Below, in pieces: positions 32,831-45,134 of a stretch of 64,000 nt of DNA. Under the pieces are notes generated by a model that was not told the DNA's origin, ran no database searches, and saw only the letters and a program-made list of their open reading frames with translations. Source of the DNA: Platerodrilus igneus (Eukaryota > Arthropoda > Insecta > Coleoptera > Lycidae); assembly GCA_036346225.1 (NCBI GenBank), contig JARFIW010001452.1:806001-870000 (forward strand). The letters are read 5' to 3'. The translations under genes were made by a program, and so were the position numbers. Position 1 is the stretch's first letter; every line of letters begins with the position of its first letter.

Positions 32831-35267
32831 ATGAGCCAAAGTACACCTACCGGTAAGAAAAGAACTATTCACGATTTTTTTAGCGGAGCTTCTATTTCTA
32901 AAAAAAAGGCGACTGATTTAAAGTGCGATTCCGACTTAAATACCGGTACCGATGTCGATGTGCAATCGAAAATACTTTTACCAGTAGCTTCTTCGTCATC
33001 TTGCGCTACACCACAGTTAGCTACTCCGATATCTTACTCTCATATGGATATTTTTAATTTTAAAGGAAAAATATTGAAGGACGAAGAAAAGTTTGAAGTT
33101 TTGAGAAATGTGTGGGTTTCCGAAGAAAACTTTCAATTTCCCGTTGTTCAAATTGGTAAACAAAACAGAAAATTTAATTACTCATGGCTCAATAAATACA
33201 AATGGTTGGCTTATTCTCAAATTGAAGACGGTGTGTATTGCAAATATTGTGTTCTGTTTGCTAAGCAAGAGGTTGGAATAAGTGCATCGCAAGCAACAGG
33301 TTAACTAGTTAATAAAGCTTTCAAACAGTGGAAGAAAGCTACAGAACGTTTTTATAATCACGAAGTGTTGGAATACCACAGAGCAGCAGTGCTTCGTTCA
33401 AAAACTTTTGTCGAAATTATGACGGGCAAGACAACACGAATTGATAGAATGCTTGATAGCGCTTCAAACATGCAAGCAGTTGAGAATTGGTTGAAAATAT
33501 GTTCTATCATAAAAACCATAATTTTCTGTGGACGTCAAGGACTATCCTTGAGAGGTCAGCGAGAATCAAGCGCTTTTGATGTAAATGAAGAACAGGCCAA
33601 AAATGAAGGGAATTTTCGAGCATTATTACGATTTCGCATTGACGCTGGTGATCAAAATTTGGAAAAACATTTAACTGGAAGTGGACGAAATGCTACCTAC
33701 ATAAGCTGGAAAAGTCAAAATGAGATTATTGATTCATGTGGATCAATAATCATGCGAAAAATAACCGAAGAAGTTAATGCTGCAAAATGTTTTTCAGTAC
33801 TAGCCGACGAAACTACTGATATTTCTAATATAGAGCAATTTGCACTTTGCGTTAGATATGTAAAAAAGGACGAAAACGAATACAAAATTTGCGAAAACTT
33901 TCTTAAATTTGTTCCAGTAGAAAATACAACGGGTGCTCATCTTGCTGACACTATAATTACTAGCCTACAGGACTGCCACGTGGAAATGAAATATTTAAAA
34001 AGACAAGGTTATGACGGAGCAGCTTCTATGAGTGGTAAATTTAAAGGAGTTCAAGCAAGAAGTTTAGAAAAATACCCTACAGCTATGTACGTTCATTGTG
34101 TCTCACATAACTTGAATCTAGCCATTTCCGATTCCGTATCCGTTTCTTCTATTAGAAATTCTTTTGCAATAGTTGGAAAGATTTACAATTTTTTTAACTA
34201 TCCAAAAAGACAAATAGTGCTTCAAAAACATATTTCTAAATCTGAAAATGCCTCCAAAGCTCAAAAATTAAAACAACTATGTCCAACTCGATGGGTACAA
34301 CGGCACGATTCAATTTTGATTGCAATTGAATTACTTTTGTTCATCGTTGACGCTCTAGAAGAAATTTGTACTTCTTGGGATGATAAAGATGCTTCATCAG
34401 ACGCATTGATTTTAATAAATTCAATTAAGCAATCCGAATTTATAATAGCATTACTGTGCGCGGAGTGTTTATTCGGTTACACACTTTACTTGAGTAAGGG
34501 TCTTCAGCGTGCAGACATAGAACTTCACACGGCTATCGACCAGGCTCAACTTGTTATTACTTCTATCCAAAAAAATAAGGGATAACTCAGAGACAGAATT
34601 TATACATTTGTATCAGAAAGGTTTGGAAATGAGCAGATTGTTAGGGTTTACAATTACTGTACCAAGAATAACAGCAAGACAAACAAAACGTTGCAACATT
34701 CCTAGTAGTAATGAAGAGGAATATTACAGAAGAGCTATATTTTTGCCCTGGGTAGACTCTTTTTTGAACAATATGTCTGATAGATTTGAAAAACACAAAA
34801 CAGTTCTCGTTAATTTTTCCAGTCTATTGACCAAATCATCTCAAACAACTTTTTCTGAACAAGCAGCCAACTTTATTAGCTTAGCATCATTTTATAAAAA
34901 CGATCTGGAATGCAACAACGAAGCAGCCCTTAAAGCTGAATTTAAAATGTGGCAAGAGGATATGATTAAACAACCAAACGAAAAAAGAAATGCTATAGAC
35001 TGCTTAAACATTTGCAATGAACATTATTTTCCAAGCATTCATAAATTGCTCAAAATATTTTGTACGTTACCTGTTTCCATTAGTACAGCTGAACGATCAT
35101 TTTCAACACTAAAATGAACGAAAACATATTTAAGAAACACTATGAAAGAAAGCAGATTAAATGGTTTAGCACATTTAAATATACATCGAGAAATCTCTAT
35201 ATCCGTTGATGAAGTGATTCAAGAACTTCAGAATCGCGGTCCTCGCCGACTTGATTTCAACCTGTAG
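32831..35267 (+). pseudogene. hAT transposase (TTF/ZMYM1-like), three lesions
   Basis: I chose the ATG at 32831 (MSQSTPTGKKRTIHDFFSG). A TTF-type zinc region follows (YKWLAYSQIEDGVYCKYC), then a DUF4371-like core with FSVLADETTDISNIEQF (catalytic Asp), RQGYDGAASMSG and YVHCVSHNLNLAIS, and the C-terminal dimerisation motif LPVSISTAERSFSTLK. The lesions are an in-frame TAA at 33302, a frameshift in the A7 run near 34570, and a TGA at 35115 directly after STLK; the frame then runs on to TAG at 35265. Length and domain order are otherwise full. It encodes no working protein, but only three single-base changes separate it from an open gene. Confidence 0.9.
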
Positions 35268-35343
35268 CGACGAGCGCGCGTCCGCGCGTCGCTATTAGAA
35301 CACCTGAGGTTGAGGATGAAATTTCCGAACGACACTAGACCAT

Positions 35344-35345
35344 CT

Positions 35346-35406
<61 letters not shown>
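35344..35406. repeat. (TA)n microsatellite in hAT right end
   Basis: About 30 TA units with one interruption (TGTATA). Confidence 0.95.
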
Positions 35407-35410
<4 letters not shown>

Positions 35411-35543
35411 GCCTATTAGAATCACTTGCAAATAAATATGCTTACTTTTGTTAATTTTTGACTCGATAACTTACTTTTTAATATATATGTATATAGTTTT
35501 TGTAGCCCCAGGGTGAAATCCTGGTTGCGCCGCTGACTAAATC

Positions 35544-35650
35544 TATAAACACGTTTTAAATAATTACATTCTGTATTATTCCTATTAATCACAATAATTA
35601 TTTTATCTCAATTGACATTTGTCATTTGTCCCAGCATCCTATATTTATCA
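35544..35650 (-). repeat. gypsy 5' LTR, outer part
   Basis: It aligns with the 3' LTR from TATAAACACGTTTTAAATAA to the outer end TATTTATCA. Together with 31983-31998 it makes 123 bp, the same as the 3' LTR. Confidence 0.88.
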
Positions 35651-38600
35651 GGCAGGAACAGAAATCTTTTAGACCGTTCTGCAATCGGCAGCCATAGTCC
35701 TATAAGAAACAGAACTAATACCCCTTATTGCTTCCTAATACCTTTCGGTAGGGAAAGGAATTCCTTAAATGGTGTTGCAATTGACTACCATCATCCAACT
35801 AGAAAGAAAACTATAGCATTGCTTATAGGCTCCTGATACTTTTTGGTAGGAAAATTTTTTACATCGTTTTGCAAGCGACCACCTTTGCCCTTCAAGAAAG
35901 AGGTCTAAATCTCTTATAAGTTCCTAATGACCTTTGTAAAGAAAAGAAAACATTAAAATAGTTTTGTAGTCGACCACAGTCGCCCCAATAAAAAGATAAT
36001 ACTTCTTATGAGTTCCTGATACCTTTCGGCTGGAAAAACGAATACTTTCAATGGCTTTGCAATTGGGCGCTATTGCCCTTTAAAAAAGAGGATTAATATT
36101 GCCTTTGATATCCTAATGCATTTATGCAAGAAAATAAAAGCTTTAGATGATTTTGCAATTGACTGCAATCGCTTTACAGAAAATGGGAAAATGTCCCAAT
36201 AAGAAAGAGGACTAACATCCCTTATTATCTCCTTATAGCTTTCTGCAGGAAAAGGAATCCTTTAAATGGTTTGAGATAGCCTGCCATCGCCTTTCAAAAA
36301 AGTGAACTAACATCTCTTAAGATCTCCCGAGTCCCGACAACTTTCTGTAGGAAAAGAAGTCCTTTCAATGGTTTTACAAGCGACCACCTTTGCCCTTTAG
36401 GAAAGAAATCTAAATCTTTTATAAACTCCTGATAACCTTTGGCACAAAAAAGATAATTAAATTAGTTTTGTAGTCGACCACCGCCGCCCTACTTGAAAGA
36501 TAACTAATATTTCTTATGCGTTCCCGATACTTTTCGGCAGAAAATCGAATAATTTTAATGGTTTTGCAATTGGATGCCATCGCCTTGAAAGAGGACTAAT
36601 AATATTGCCTTTGATATCCTGATACATTTAGGCAAGAAAAATAAAACATTTAGATAGTTTTGCAATTGACTGCCATCGCTAAATGTCCGTAATAATCTGT
36701 TGATACCTTTCAGCAGCAAAAAGGGATCTGTTTGATAATTTTGCAACTAACTACGATTGTATTAAAAAAAAAGAATAGGATTATCGCTTACGATTCTCTG
36801 ATAGGAATACTTTAGTTAGTTTCACAATATCCTGCCAACACCATATAAAAAAAGGACTAACAACCCTTATTATCTCCTTACAAACTTTCTGCAAGAAAAG
36901 GAATCCTTTAAGTAGTTCGAGATGGACTGCTATCGCCTTACAAGAAAATGAACTGATATCCCTCATAATCTCCTGACAACTTTCTGTAGGAAAAGAAATC
37001 CTTTCAATGGTTTTGCAATTGACCAGCATTGCCCTGCAATAAAGAGAAGAAATATCCTTATAACCCTCTGACACCTTTGACAGGAAAAGGTAATCTTTTA
37101 GATAGCTTTTTAAATGTCTGTCATCCCTCTACTAAGAATATGACTAATACCGTTTATTATCTCCTAACAACTTTTGATAGGAAATGAAATCCTTTAGATC
37201 GTTTTGAATTTACCAACTTCGACCTACAATAAAGAGAACTAATATCCACTATAACCTCCTGATACAGTTTTCAGCAGAAAAAATGAATACTTTAGATGAT
37301 TTTGCAACTGACTGCCATCGCGCTACTAGAAAGAGGAGGATTATCCCTTAAACTCCTGATAGTTTTCGTCATTAAAAGGGAACGCTTTTGATGGTTTTGT
37401 GTCTGCCAACGTTTTACAAGAAAGAATTCCATAGGAATACCTTAGATGGGTTTGTAATTGAGTACCATTGCCCTACAAGAAAGAAGATCCCTGTTCACTA
37501 TAATCACCTCATACCTTTCGGCGGGAAAAAAATTCTTTTGAAGGTTTTGTAAGTGTCGCGTCGCTCTACAAGAAAGAATACAATTATCCGTTATGACTAC
37601 CAATACCCTGTGTCAGAAAAAAGAATTACCTTAGATAGGTTTGCAATTGACTGCCATCACCCTACAAGAAAGAGGACTAACGTCCAGTGTATTTCTCGAT
37701 ACCTTTTGGCAAGAAAAAATCGTTTAGATGGTTTAAATGACTGCAATTGCCCCACAAGGCGGAGGAATCATATCCGTTATAATCTCCTGGTACCTTTCGG
37801 CAGGACATAGGTATACTTTAGATGATTTTATAATTGACTAACACTACCGTACAAAAAAAGGAAATTAATATCCCTTATGATCTCCTAATATCTTTTGGCA
37901 GGCAAAATGAATCGTTTAGATTGTTTTGCAATTTACTACCTTTCCCCTACATGAAAAAGGACTAATATTGCTTATGATATCCTGAAACCTTGCGACAGGA
38001 AAAAGGAATGTTTTCAATGTTTTTCAATCGACTGCTATCACCATACAAGAAACAGAACACATATCGATTATATCACCTGATCCCTTCGACAATGAAAAAT
38101 AAATACTTTAGATGGTTTTTTAAATTGTCTGTCATAGCCCAACAAGGTAGAATTTGATTATCCGTCGCTCTACAATAAAGAGGTCTAATATCCTATATGA
38201 TCTCCTTTTACATTTTTGTAGGAAAAAGGATTACCTTAGATGCTTTTGTAAATGCCTGCAGTCGTCCCACAAAAAGGAACACGATTATCCGTTATAATCC
38301 GCTGACTCTCTTTGTCAGGAAAAAGGAAAACTTTAGATAGTTGTGCAATTGACTGCCGTCACCCTGTAAGAAAGAGTAATATCCCTTTTGGTATCGAGAT
38401 ACCTTTTGATAGTAAGGAATTCCTTTAGAAAGATTTGTATCCGAGCACGCTCTACAAAAAAGAGTTTTTATATCCCATATGATCTCCTGCTACCTTTCGG
38501 CAGCAAAACGTGAATCCTACAGATAGTTTTGCAACTGACCATCTTCGTTTTACAAGAATCAATATCATCCATGATTTCCTAATACCTTTAGTTAAGAAAA

Positions 38601-41030
38601 AATAAAACTCTTAATGGTTTTGAAATTGACTGCTAGCGCCCTATAAGGAAGAGAATTAATATCCCTTATGATCTCCTAATACCATTCGGAAGAAAAGGAA
38701 TTTTATAGAAGTTTTGCAGTACACCGTGATCACAATACAAAAACAGAACGAATATCCATTATGATCTCCTGGTATCCTTCGGCAAGAAAAAGGAATACAG
38801 ATGGTTTTGCAATTGTTGCAATTGCCTTATTAGAAAGAATACAATTATCCGTTCTGATATCCTGATACTTTTCGACAGAAAAGAGGTATGCTTTAGATAG
38901 TTTGGCAATTGACTGCTATCGCCCTACAAGAAAGAGGACTAATATCCTTAATAAGCTACTGATAACTTTCGTCAGGATAGAACTTTTTCAGATGGTTTTG
39001 CAATCAAACACCTTTGCCCTGGAGAAAGATTTCTTATGAGCTACAAAAATATTTTAGATGGTTTTGCACTCGGCAACTATCGCCCAACAAAAAACAATAC
39101 TAATACCCCTCGCGGGCTCCTGATACCTTCCATAGGGGAAATAATCCTCTTTTTGGGTTTGCGGTCGATCATCGTCGTCGTACAAGGAAAAAACTAATAT
39201 CGCTTATGAGTTCCTGATACCTTTTGGCAGGAAGAGAAATCTTTAAAATGTTTTTGTAACCGAGCACCATCATTCCATAAGAAGGAAGAGTAGCATCGCT
39301 TATAGACTACTAACACTTTTGGCAAAACAAGATATCATTCCGATGATATTGTAATCGACTGCCCCTAGCCCTGCAATAAAAAAGACTAATATTGCTTATG
39401 AGCTCCTAATACCTTTTGGCAGGAACAGAACCCATGTTGTTGGTTCTGCAATCGGAAGACAGCGCACTGCAGTAAACAGGACTAATACTTCTTGTTTACT
39501 CCTGATACCTTTTCCAAAAACGAAACTGTATTGCAGTTGTCCTCTTTTGCGCTACATGAAAGACGATCAATATTCCCTAGTAACTCGTGATACCTTTCGG
39601 CAGGAAGATGGAATAGTTTAGATGGTTTATCAATACACTTTGTAATGCACTATCACTGCCCTACAACAAAGGAGACTAACGTTTCTTATGATTTTCTGAT
39701 ACAGGAAGGGGGATAAATCTACCGTATGATTTCTATATACCTTTGGCAAGAGAAAGATATCTTTTCATGGTTTTGCAATTACACTGCTTTACAAGAAAGA
39801 GAACTAACATTCTTTAAGATCTCTTAATACTTTACGACAGGAAAAAGGAATATTTTAGATGGTTTGCAATTGACTGCACTCACCCTGCGGGAAAGAGGAC
39901 TGATCAGGTCCTGATACTTTATGGCAGGAAAAGGAAATACTTTTGATTTCTTGCATGTGTCTGTTATCGAACTGCAAGAAAGAATACGATTATCTGTTAT
40001 GATCTCCTTTTACTTTTCGTCACGAAAAAGAAATACTTTAGGTGCTTTTGCCATTGATTACCATCGTCCTACAGGAAAGAGGATTAATATCTTATATGAT
40101 CTATTGATACCTTTCCGTAGGAAAGAGGAATCTTTTGTTGGTTTCGCAGTTGACTGACATCGCCCTACAGGAAAGAGGACATATTTCTTATGATCTGGTG
40201 ATACCTTTCGGTAGAAAGGGAGATTCTTTAGAGGGATTGCAATCGACCACGCCCACAAGAAAGAGATCTGATATGCCTTAGATCTCATGAAGCTTTTTGT
40301 CGGGAAAAAGGAATGCTCTAAATGGGTTTGCAGTTAACTGCTATCGCTTTAAAGAAAGTATGCAAATATCATTTATGAACTTGATACTTTTCGGCACGAA
40401 AAAGGTTTGCATCTGACTGCCATCGTCCTATAAGAAAGATAACTAATATTCCTTATAACCTCCTGACAACTTTTGGTAGTAAAAGAAATTATTTAGATGG
40501 TTTTGTAATCGACCAGACCCTTCGAGAGAGAAGACTTATATCCTTATGATCTTCTGATATCTTACGTCAGGAAAAAGGAATATTTTGGATTGTTTGCAAT
40601 AATTGCTCTCGCTCTATAGGAAAAGCGACTAATATCATTTATGTGCTCCTGATATTCTTTGGCAAAAAAAAGGATTTCTTTTGATTTTTGCAAGAGCCTG
40701 CCATCGATCTACAAGAAAGAATACAATTTTTCGTTATGATCTTTATTTAGTTTTCGTTAGGAAAAAGGACTACTTTAGGTGTTTTTATCATTGATTACCA
40801 TTGTTCTACAAGAAAGGGGGCTGATATCCCTTACGATCTTCTGATATTTTTTGACAAAGAAATTCTTTAGCTGCTTTTCGTAATTGACTGCCGCCCTCCT
40901 ACAAGAAAGAGGACTAATATCCTTTATTGTCTCCTGGTGCCATTCGGTAGGATATGAGATCCTTTAGAAGGTTTTGCAATCGACCACGCCTTACAAGAAA
41001 GAATACTAATATCCTTTAAGATCTTTTCTT
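35651..41030. repeat. satellite array, ~95-bp unit, main block
   Basis: About 55-57 head-to-tail monomers. The unit can be recognised by TGGTTTTGCAATTGAC, CCATCGCCCTACAAGAAAG, GAGGACTAATATCCCTTATG, ATCTCCTGATACC and TTTCGGCAGGAAAAGGAAT. Spacing of the TGGTTTTGC motif at 36371, 36465, 36561 and 36657 is 94-96 bp; some units have deletions (81 bp to 36738). Two flavours alternate irregularly: ATTGACTGCC and ATCGACCACC. Divergence between units is high, so the array is old or not homogenised. No open frame in it is a gene: 95 is not a multiple of 3 and stops recur. Confidence 0.93.
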
Positions 41031-41142
41031 GTTTCTATGTTTGTTGTCTTTGAACACCGTTGTTGCTTTCTCTTGTTAAATGTAGCACGACCTTGTGCTA
41101 ATCTTGTTTAATATCTCTTGCGCTTTTCCCATCTGGCGTTAT

Positions 41143-42019
41143 TTAGATTCCTATATAGCAGAAATACTTAACCTCTTGTAAGTCCTTGGTACCGATTTGT
41201 ATTCTTGTTGTTGATTTATTTTTTCTTCCTTTGCATACTATTACCTTAGTTTTATTTTTGTTAATTTTCATACCGTATCTCTCTGTTAGAACCGTTTCCA
41301 TTTTATTAGGAGCAGCTTCTAACTCTTCCTTGCTAATTGCTAATACCGCTATATCATCTGCAAATCTAAGCATATCGATTTTTTGTCCTTGCATAGAAAT
41401 GCTGAATGTCTTCCTGCACTTGACAGTATTCATTGCCTCTTCAATGTACAAGTTAAAAATTAATGGGGATGGGGCACATCTCTGTCTCACTCCTCTCTTA
41501 ATGTTTACTTCGCGTTCCTGCTCTAATTCTATTACTGCTGTTTGCTCTTTGTATAAGCTATGTACTATTCGTATATACCTAAAACTCATTCCAATCCTTT
41601 TAAGTATTTCGAACATTTGTTTCCATTTTACATTGTCAATGCCTTTTCAAGATCTACAAACCCAGATACAAGCTTTCCCGCTTTTCTATTGTTTTCTCCA
41701 TTATCACTCTCAGAGCTAAAATTGCCTCTCGTGTTCCCCTGTTTCGCCTAAACCCAAATTGGTGTTCTCTTAGTATTTCTTCAGCTCGCTTTTCCATTCG
41801 TCTCTGTACAATACTGGTTAATATTTTTGATACGCGTGCTGTCAAACTTATTGTTCGAAAATTTTCACATCTATCCGCGTCTTTCTTTTTTGGTATAGTT
41901 ACTATAATATTACGATTGAAATCATTGGGTATCTCGCCTGTCTCATACATATAGCTTACAAGTTGGAAGAGACGTTCTGTCACTGCTTGTCCTGTGGCTT
42001 TTAAAGTTTCTGCTTGCAC
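41143..42019 (-). pseudogene. LINE reverse transcriptase
   Basis: Successive blocks read IPNDFNRNIIVTIPKKKDAD, NFRTISLTARVSKIL, HQFGFRRNRGTREAILALR, then after a frameshift near 41650 MFEILKRIGMSFRY, GVRQRCAPSPLIFNLYIEEA and MLRFADDIAVLA with the catalytic FADD, then YGMKINKNKTKV. All core reverse transcriptase motifs are present. Plus-strand frames over the same region are shadows. Confidence 0.88.
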
Positions 42020-42063
42020 CTTATCTGCACCCGGCTTCTTACCATTTTTCAGCCCCTTTAATG

Positions 42064-43463
42064 CTAATTCAAATCTCTAAGTATAGGATATTCGAGGTCA
42101 TCGTTTTCAATGTCTGATTCCTGTTCTAGTGCAGTTAGTTTCTCTCCTGCATATAAATTTTCTATATATTTTTGCCATCTACCCACTTTCTCTACGTTTT
42201 CTATAATGACGTTTCCTCCCGCCTCCCTTATATTTTTGCTATACGGTTTTATATCCCTAAAATTGATTCTAATTAATTTGTGTGCCTTATCTGTCTTTCC
42301 TACTTCCATCTTAGTTTATAACTCTTCGCACTTTTCATCAATCCATTGTTATTTAGCTTTCCTGCATTTGCTAAAAGTTTCCCATTCTATAGCTTTTTTA
42401 TCTCTGTATTCCTGTTCCGTCTGATTTATTTTTGTATCTTCGTCTTTCTTCTATTTTATTCAGGATATCCTTTGTTATCCATGGTTTTTTATTTTCTTTT
42501 TGTGTATGCCCCAGAATATCTCTGGCCGCCATGTCTAGGCTGGATTTAATGTTATTCCCTTCTATTTCTAATTCTCTAGTTTCAGATACTTTCCCGATAT
42601 CTTTCAGCAACTCATTTGACTTTCTTTCTAATCTTTCGCAGATGGCTTAATCTCTTAGTTTCTCAAAGTCAAAGTGCTTTTTCCCGTTTCTTTTTTTCAA
42701 ATTTTAAATTTAAGTGCGGGCTTCATAATTACGATGTTATAGCCAATGTCTATATCTGCTTCTGGGTAGCTTCTACAGTCTTTTACTTGATTCCTAAAAC
42801 CGTTGTCTAACAAGAATGAAGTCTGTTTGATATTTTCCTATATCTCCTGGCATCTGCCACATATATCGTCTTCTAGCATGGTGTTGAAATAATGTGTTTG
42901 TTGATGATTAAATTGTTCTTGTCGCAAAATTCTACCAGCCTATTTCGTCTGTCGTTTCTCGTGCCTAAGTCAAATAAACCTACTACTGCTGCTTCCCTAC
43001 CCTCACCTACCACTGCATTAAAATCCCCCCTAATTATAAAATTTTTATGTCCTTGTACGTATCTTAATATGTCTTCGATATCTTTATAGATCACTTCTAC
43101 CTCTGCGTTACTGTAGCTAGAGGTGAGCATGTATACTTGTATTATTACTGTAATATCCGGTTCAGTTTCTAGTCTAAGCGTGAGTACTCTTTCGTTCTTT
43201 TGCAAGTTATTTTCTACACAGTATCCTATCTTTTTCTGCATAACTATTCACATACCAAAATTTAATCTCTTCATTTCGATTTTTACGTTTTTTAGCTTAC
43301 TTATTTGCTTCATGCTTCTAACATTCCACGCTCCGACCCGCAAAATGTTTCCGACTCTGATTCTGAACTTTACGATCGCATCCTCCGAAGCTGTCCCCTT
43401 CCAGAAATCCGAATGGGGTACTATTTTAACTCCAGAATCTTTTACACCAGAAAAAGCCATCAT
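42064..43463 (-). pseudogene. LINE endonuclease part and linker
   Basis: 43248-43463 carries VGAWNVRSM, the start of the APE endonuclease. 42873-43241 carries VIIQVYMLTSS and FIIRGDFNAVVGEGREAAV with the active-site DFN, then RNRLVEFCD. About 200 bases that copy 1 keeps between these parts (the EVRW-type region) are missing here. Linker frames at 42064-42610 (GRWQKYIENLY and others) connect to the reverse transcriptase. The endonuclease would nick the target DNA to start reverse transcription. Confidence 0.78.
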
Positions 43464-43774
43464 TTTATTATAATTTAGGTACGCTGTGTACTTGTGAGGT
43501 AATGTGGGACCTATCCGTTGCCTTCCACATTGCGGTAGTGTGTCCTAGACTGCCCTACCGACCCCCATAGTCTCTACCCCTATAATTTCTGACAATCTAA
43601 GTACCGAAAAATCCGCTGCCTCTTTCGGGGACCTGTTTTAGTCCTGGTTCCTCACTAACGACCCTACTAATTTGGTTGGACCTGTAGTTTGACTACTTAG
43701 CTCATTAGAACACGCAAGCCATTTCACCTGTTCTAGTAACCTAGAACTTCGGCAAGGCGCAGGTTCATTCGAAA

Positions 43775-43775
43775 T

Positions 43776-43814
<39 letters not shown>
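43775..43814. repeat. (TA)n microsatellite
   Basis: About 20 TA units at the junction of the LINE 5' end and the gypsy relic. Confidence 0.95.
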
Positions 43815-43818
<4 letters not shown>

Positions 43819-44800
43819 TTTATGTGTGCTCCATGCCAATAAGGACATGGCTTTCTCATCAAATGGTAGCTGGTCGTAGGTCATACTCAAATTTAGTTTG
43901 CTAAATTCCTATCTTCCATGAAGTGCCTGAAAGATATCCTCAATGCGAGGTATAAGGTAATTAAAATTATCAATTACTTTATTCACGGTTGCCTTGTAAT
44001 TTGCACACAGCATTATGGACCCGTCACTTTTAACCGGAATCTATGGATTACTCGAAGCATTCTAGCCATTGCTCGCTTTTTCTTAGACGCCTAACTGCCC
44101 AACCTATCTAATTCAACAGTAATTTTGTTTTTAAAGCATAAGGCATCACATATGGCTTGTTGTATATAGGATTTGCATCGTCTTTCACAAGTATATTCAC
44201 CTAGCAATTTTTTTCAATCCTAAACTACCATCAAATATACTAGAATATTTATTTAGGACCTGATTGACGTCCAGTACTGATGTTAGGTATTAAGAGCGGA
44301 CTGTAAGGGTTGGTATACTTGATAACTGCGGGTGAAATAGATAAAAGAAATATGAAAGGAACTTATATAATCTGTGGTACTCACCGGCACATTGATGTGG
44401 GTAACTATAATGAAGACAGTGAAGATAGTGCAGTTCAGGATCGGCACGGGATCCTGGTCTTCTACACTTACACGAACACTTTTCAATAGACAATGATTGT
44501 TATTATACTACACTACACTTGCACACGCGCAAAAGTATTTGAACCACATTTTATAAGGAAGGGAAATGGTTATACTAATAGGAAATTTTCATCCTTATTG
44601 CAATCGTAAACAACTGAGATGCTACCTTTTACATAATTTATATCTTTAAATTTAGTTATTATCTCAAATTTAGAAATTAAGTGCCTATTTAATAAAGACG
44701 GCCCTCCCTTCTTTATTAAAAAAAAATTGAGCACCTGCCTGAATATAATTGTTTTCAGCCTTAACATTGATTACACCCAATGGTGTATTTTCGCCTCAAT

Positions 44801-45084
44801 TTCCAATGCTCTACCCGAAGGTACTACATTGGCTAGGAAGCGACTTTTTTTACCTGGAAATTTTGAATTTTGCCGATCCCTTGCTATTGCAAGCAAGATA
44901 GGTCTTAAACGTGCGTGACAACATTCACACACGGGACTTTCATTTTACCTCTCATTCGAACGAGGGCGTATTTTTATGAAAAATACTCACCTAACATTTT
45001 TTAGGCGGACCGAGTCGGGATTTTAACCCTGTACCTTGGGCATAGTAGTCACACGCATACCAACACCGGTGTAATTACACCGCC
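44801..45084 (-). mobile_element. SINE copy D in gypsy relic
   Basis: It is nearly full length: 3' end TACCCGAAGGTACTACATTG, centre CACACGGGACTTTCATTTTA, B-box region GAGTCGGGATTTTAACCC and head at about 45080. The head is diverged (CCGGTGTAATTACACCG). It splits gypsy coding sequence between LRLKYM and GENTPLG. Confidence 0.85.
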
Positions 45085-45134
45085 ATCATATACTTGAGCC
45101 TTACTGTCGTACTAACTGTACTCAATATATTTAA

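Larger units (their letters stand above)
31999..35535 (+). mobile_element. hAT element inside the gypsy LTR, 3537 bp
   Basis: The left end is TAGTGGCGCAACTACGG and the right end, other strand, is CAGCGGCGCAACCAGG. The exact 8-bp duplication ACTAAATC lies at 31991-31998 and 35536-35543. Eight-bp duplications and CAG-type ends are diagnostic of hAT. It carries one transposase pseudogene of the TTF/ZMYM-like type on plus. A run of 13 G lies just inside the left end, and long TA tracts lie near the right end. Confidence 0.95.
27965..35650 (-). mobile_element. Ty3/gypsy (Mag-like) element inside the satellite
   Basis: The element has two LTRs of 123 bp (27965-28087; and 31983-31998 plus 35544-35650, split by a hAT). 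There is a 5-bp duplication GGCAG at 27960-27964 and 35651-35655. A primer-binding site and a polypurine tract are in the expected places, and gag, protease, reverse transcriptase, RNase H and integrase lie in order on minus. The LTRs differ at about 16 of 123 positions, so the insertion is old. Very short LTRs suggest the Mag lineage (the silkworm mag element is known for LTRs under 100 bp); that assignment is inference. Confidence 0.9.
41040..43770 (-). mobile_element. non-LTR retrotransposon (LINE), copy 2
   Basis: The order on minus is a 5' leader (GTAGTGTGTCCTAGAC near 43536), a short start region, an APE-type endonuclease, a linker and a reverse transcriptase. It ends at 41040, where the satellite begins, and at a TA microsatellite on the other side. 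Copy 1 at 22690 shares the leader and endonuclease. The clade is uncertain. It is broken by many frameshifts. Confidence 0.85.

Noticed and set aside
27965..35650. Endogenous virus with an envelope gene
   Set aside because: Order and motifs are those of a retrotransposon; between integrase and 3' LTR only about 35 bp remain, so there is no room for an envelope gene.
36555..40288. Several 60-100 codon frames in the satellite
   Set aside because: They fall in a 95-bp tandem array, are on both strands and are not kept from monomer to monomer.
35651..41030. Regular repeats suggesting a CRISPR array
   Set aside because: Units are contiguous and diverge over their whole length; there are no unique spacers between conserved short repeats, and the genome is eukaryotic.
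41186..43473. Plus-strand frames of up to 177 codons (41186-41719, 42110-42424, 43123-43473)
   Set aside because: They are antisense shadows of the LINE endonuclease and reverse transcriptase, which have clear motifs on minus.
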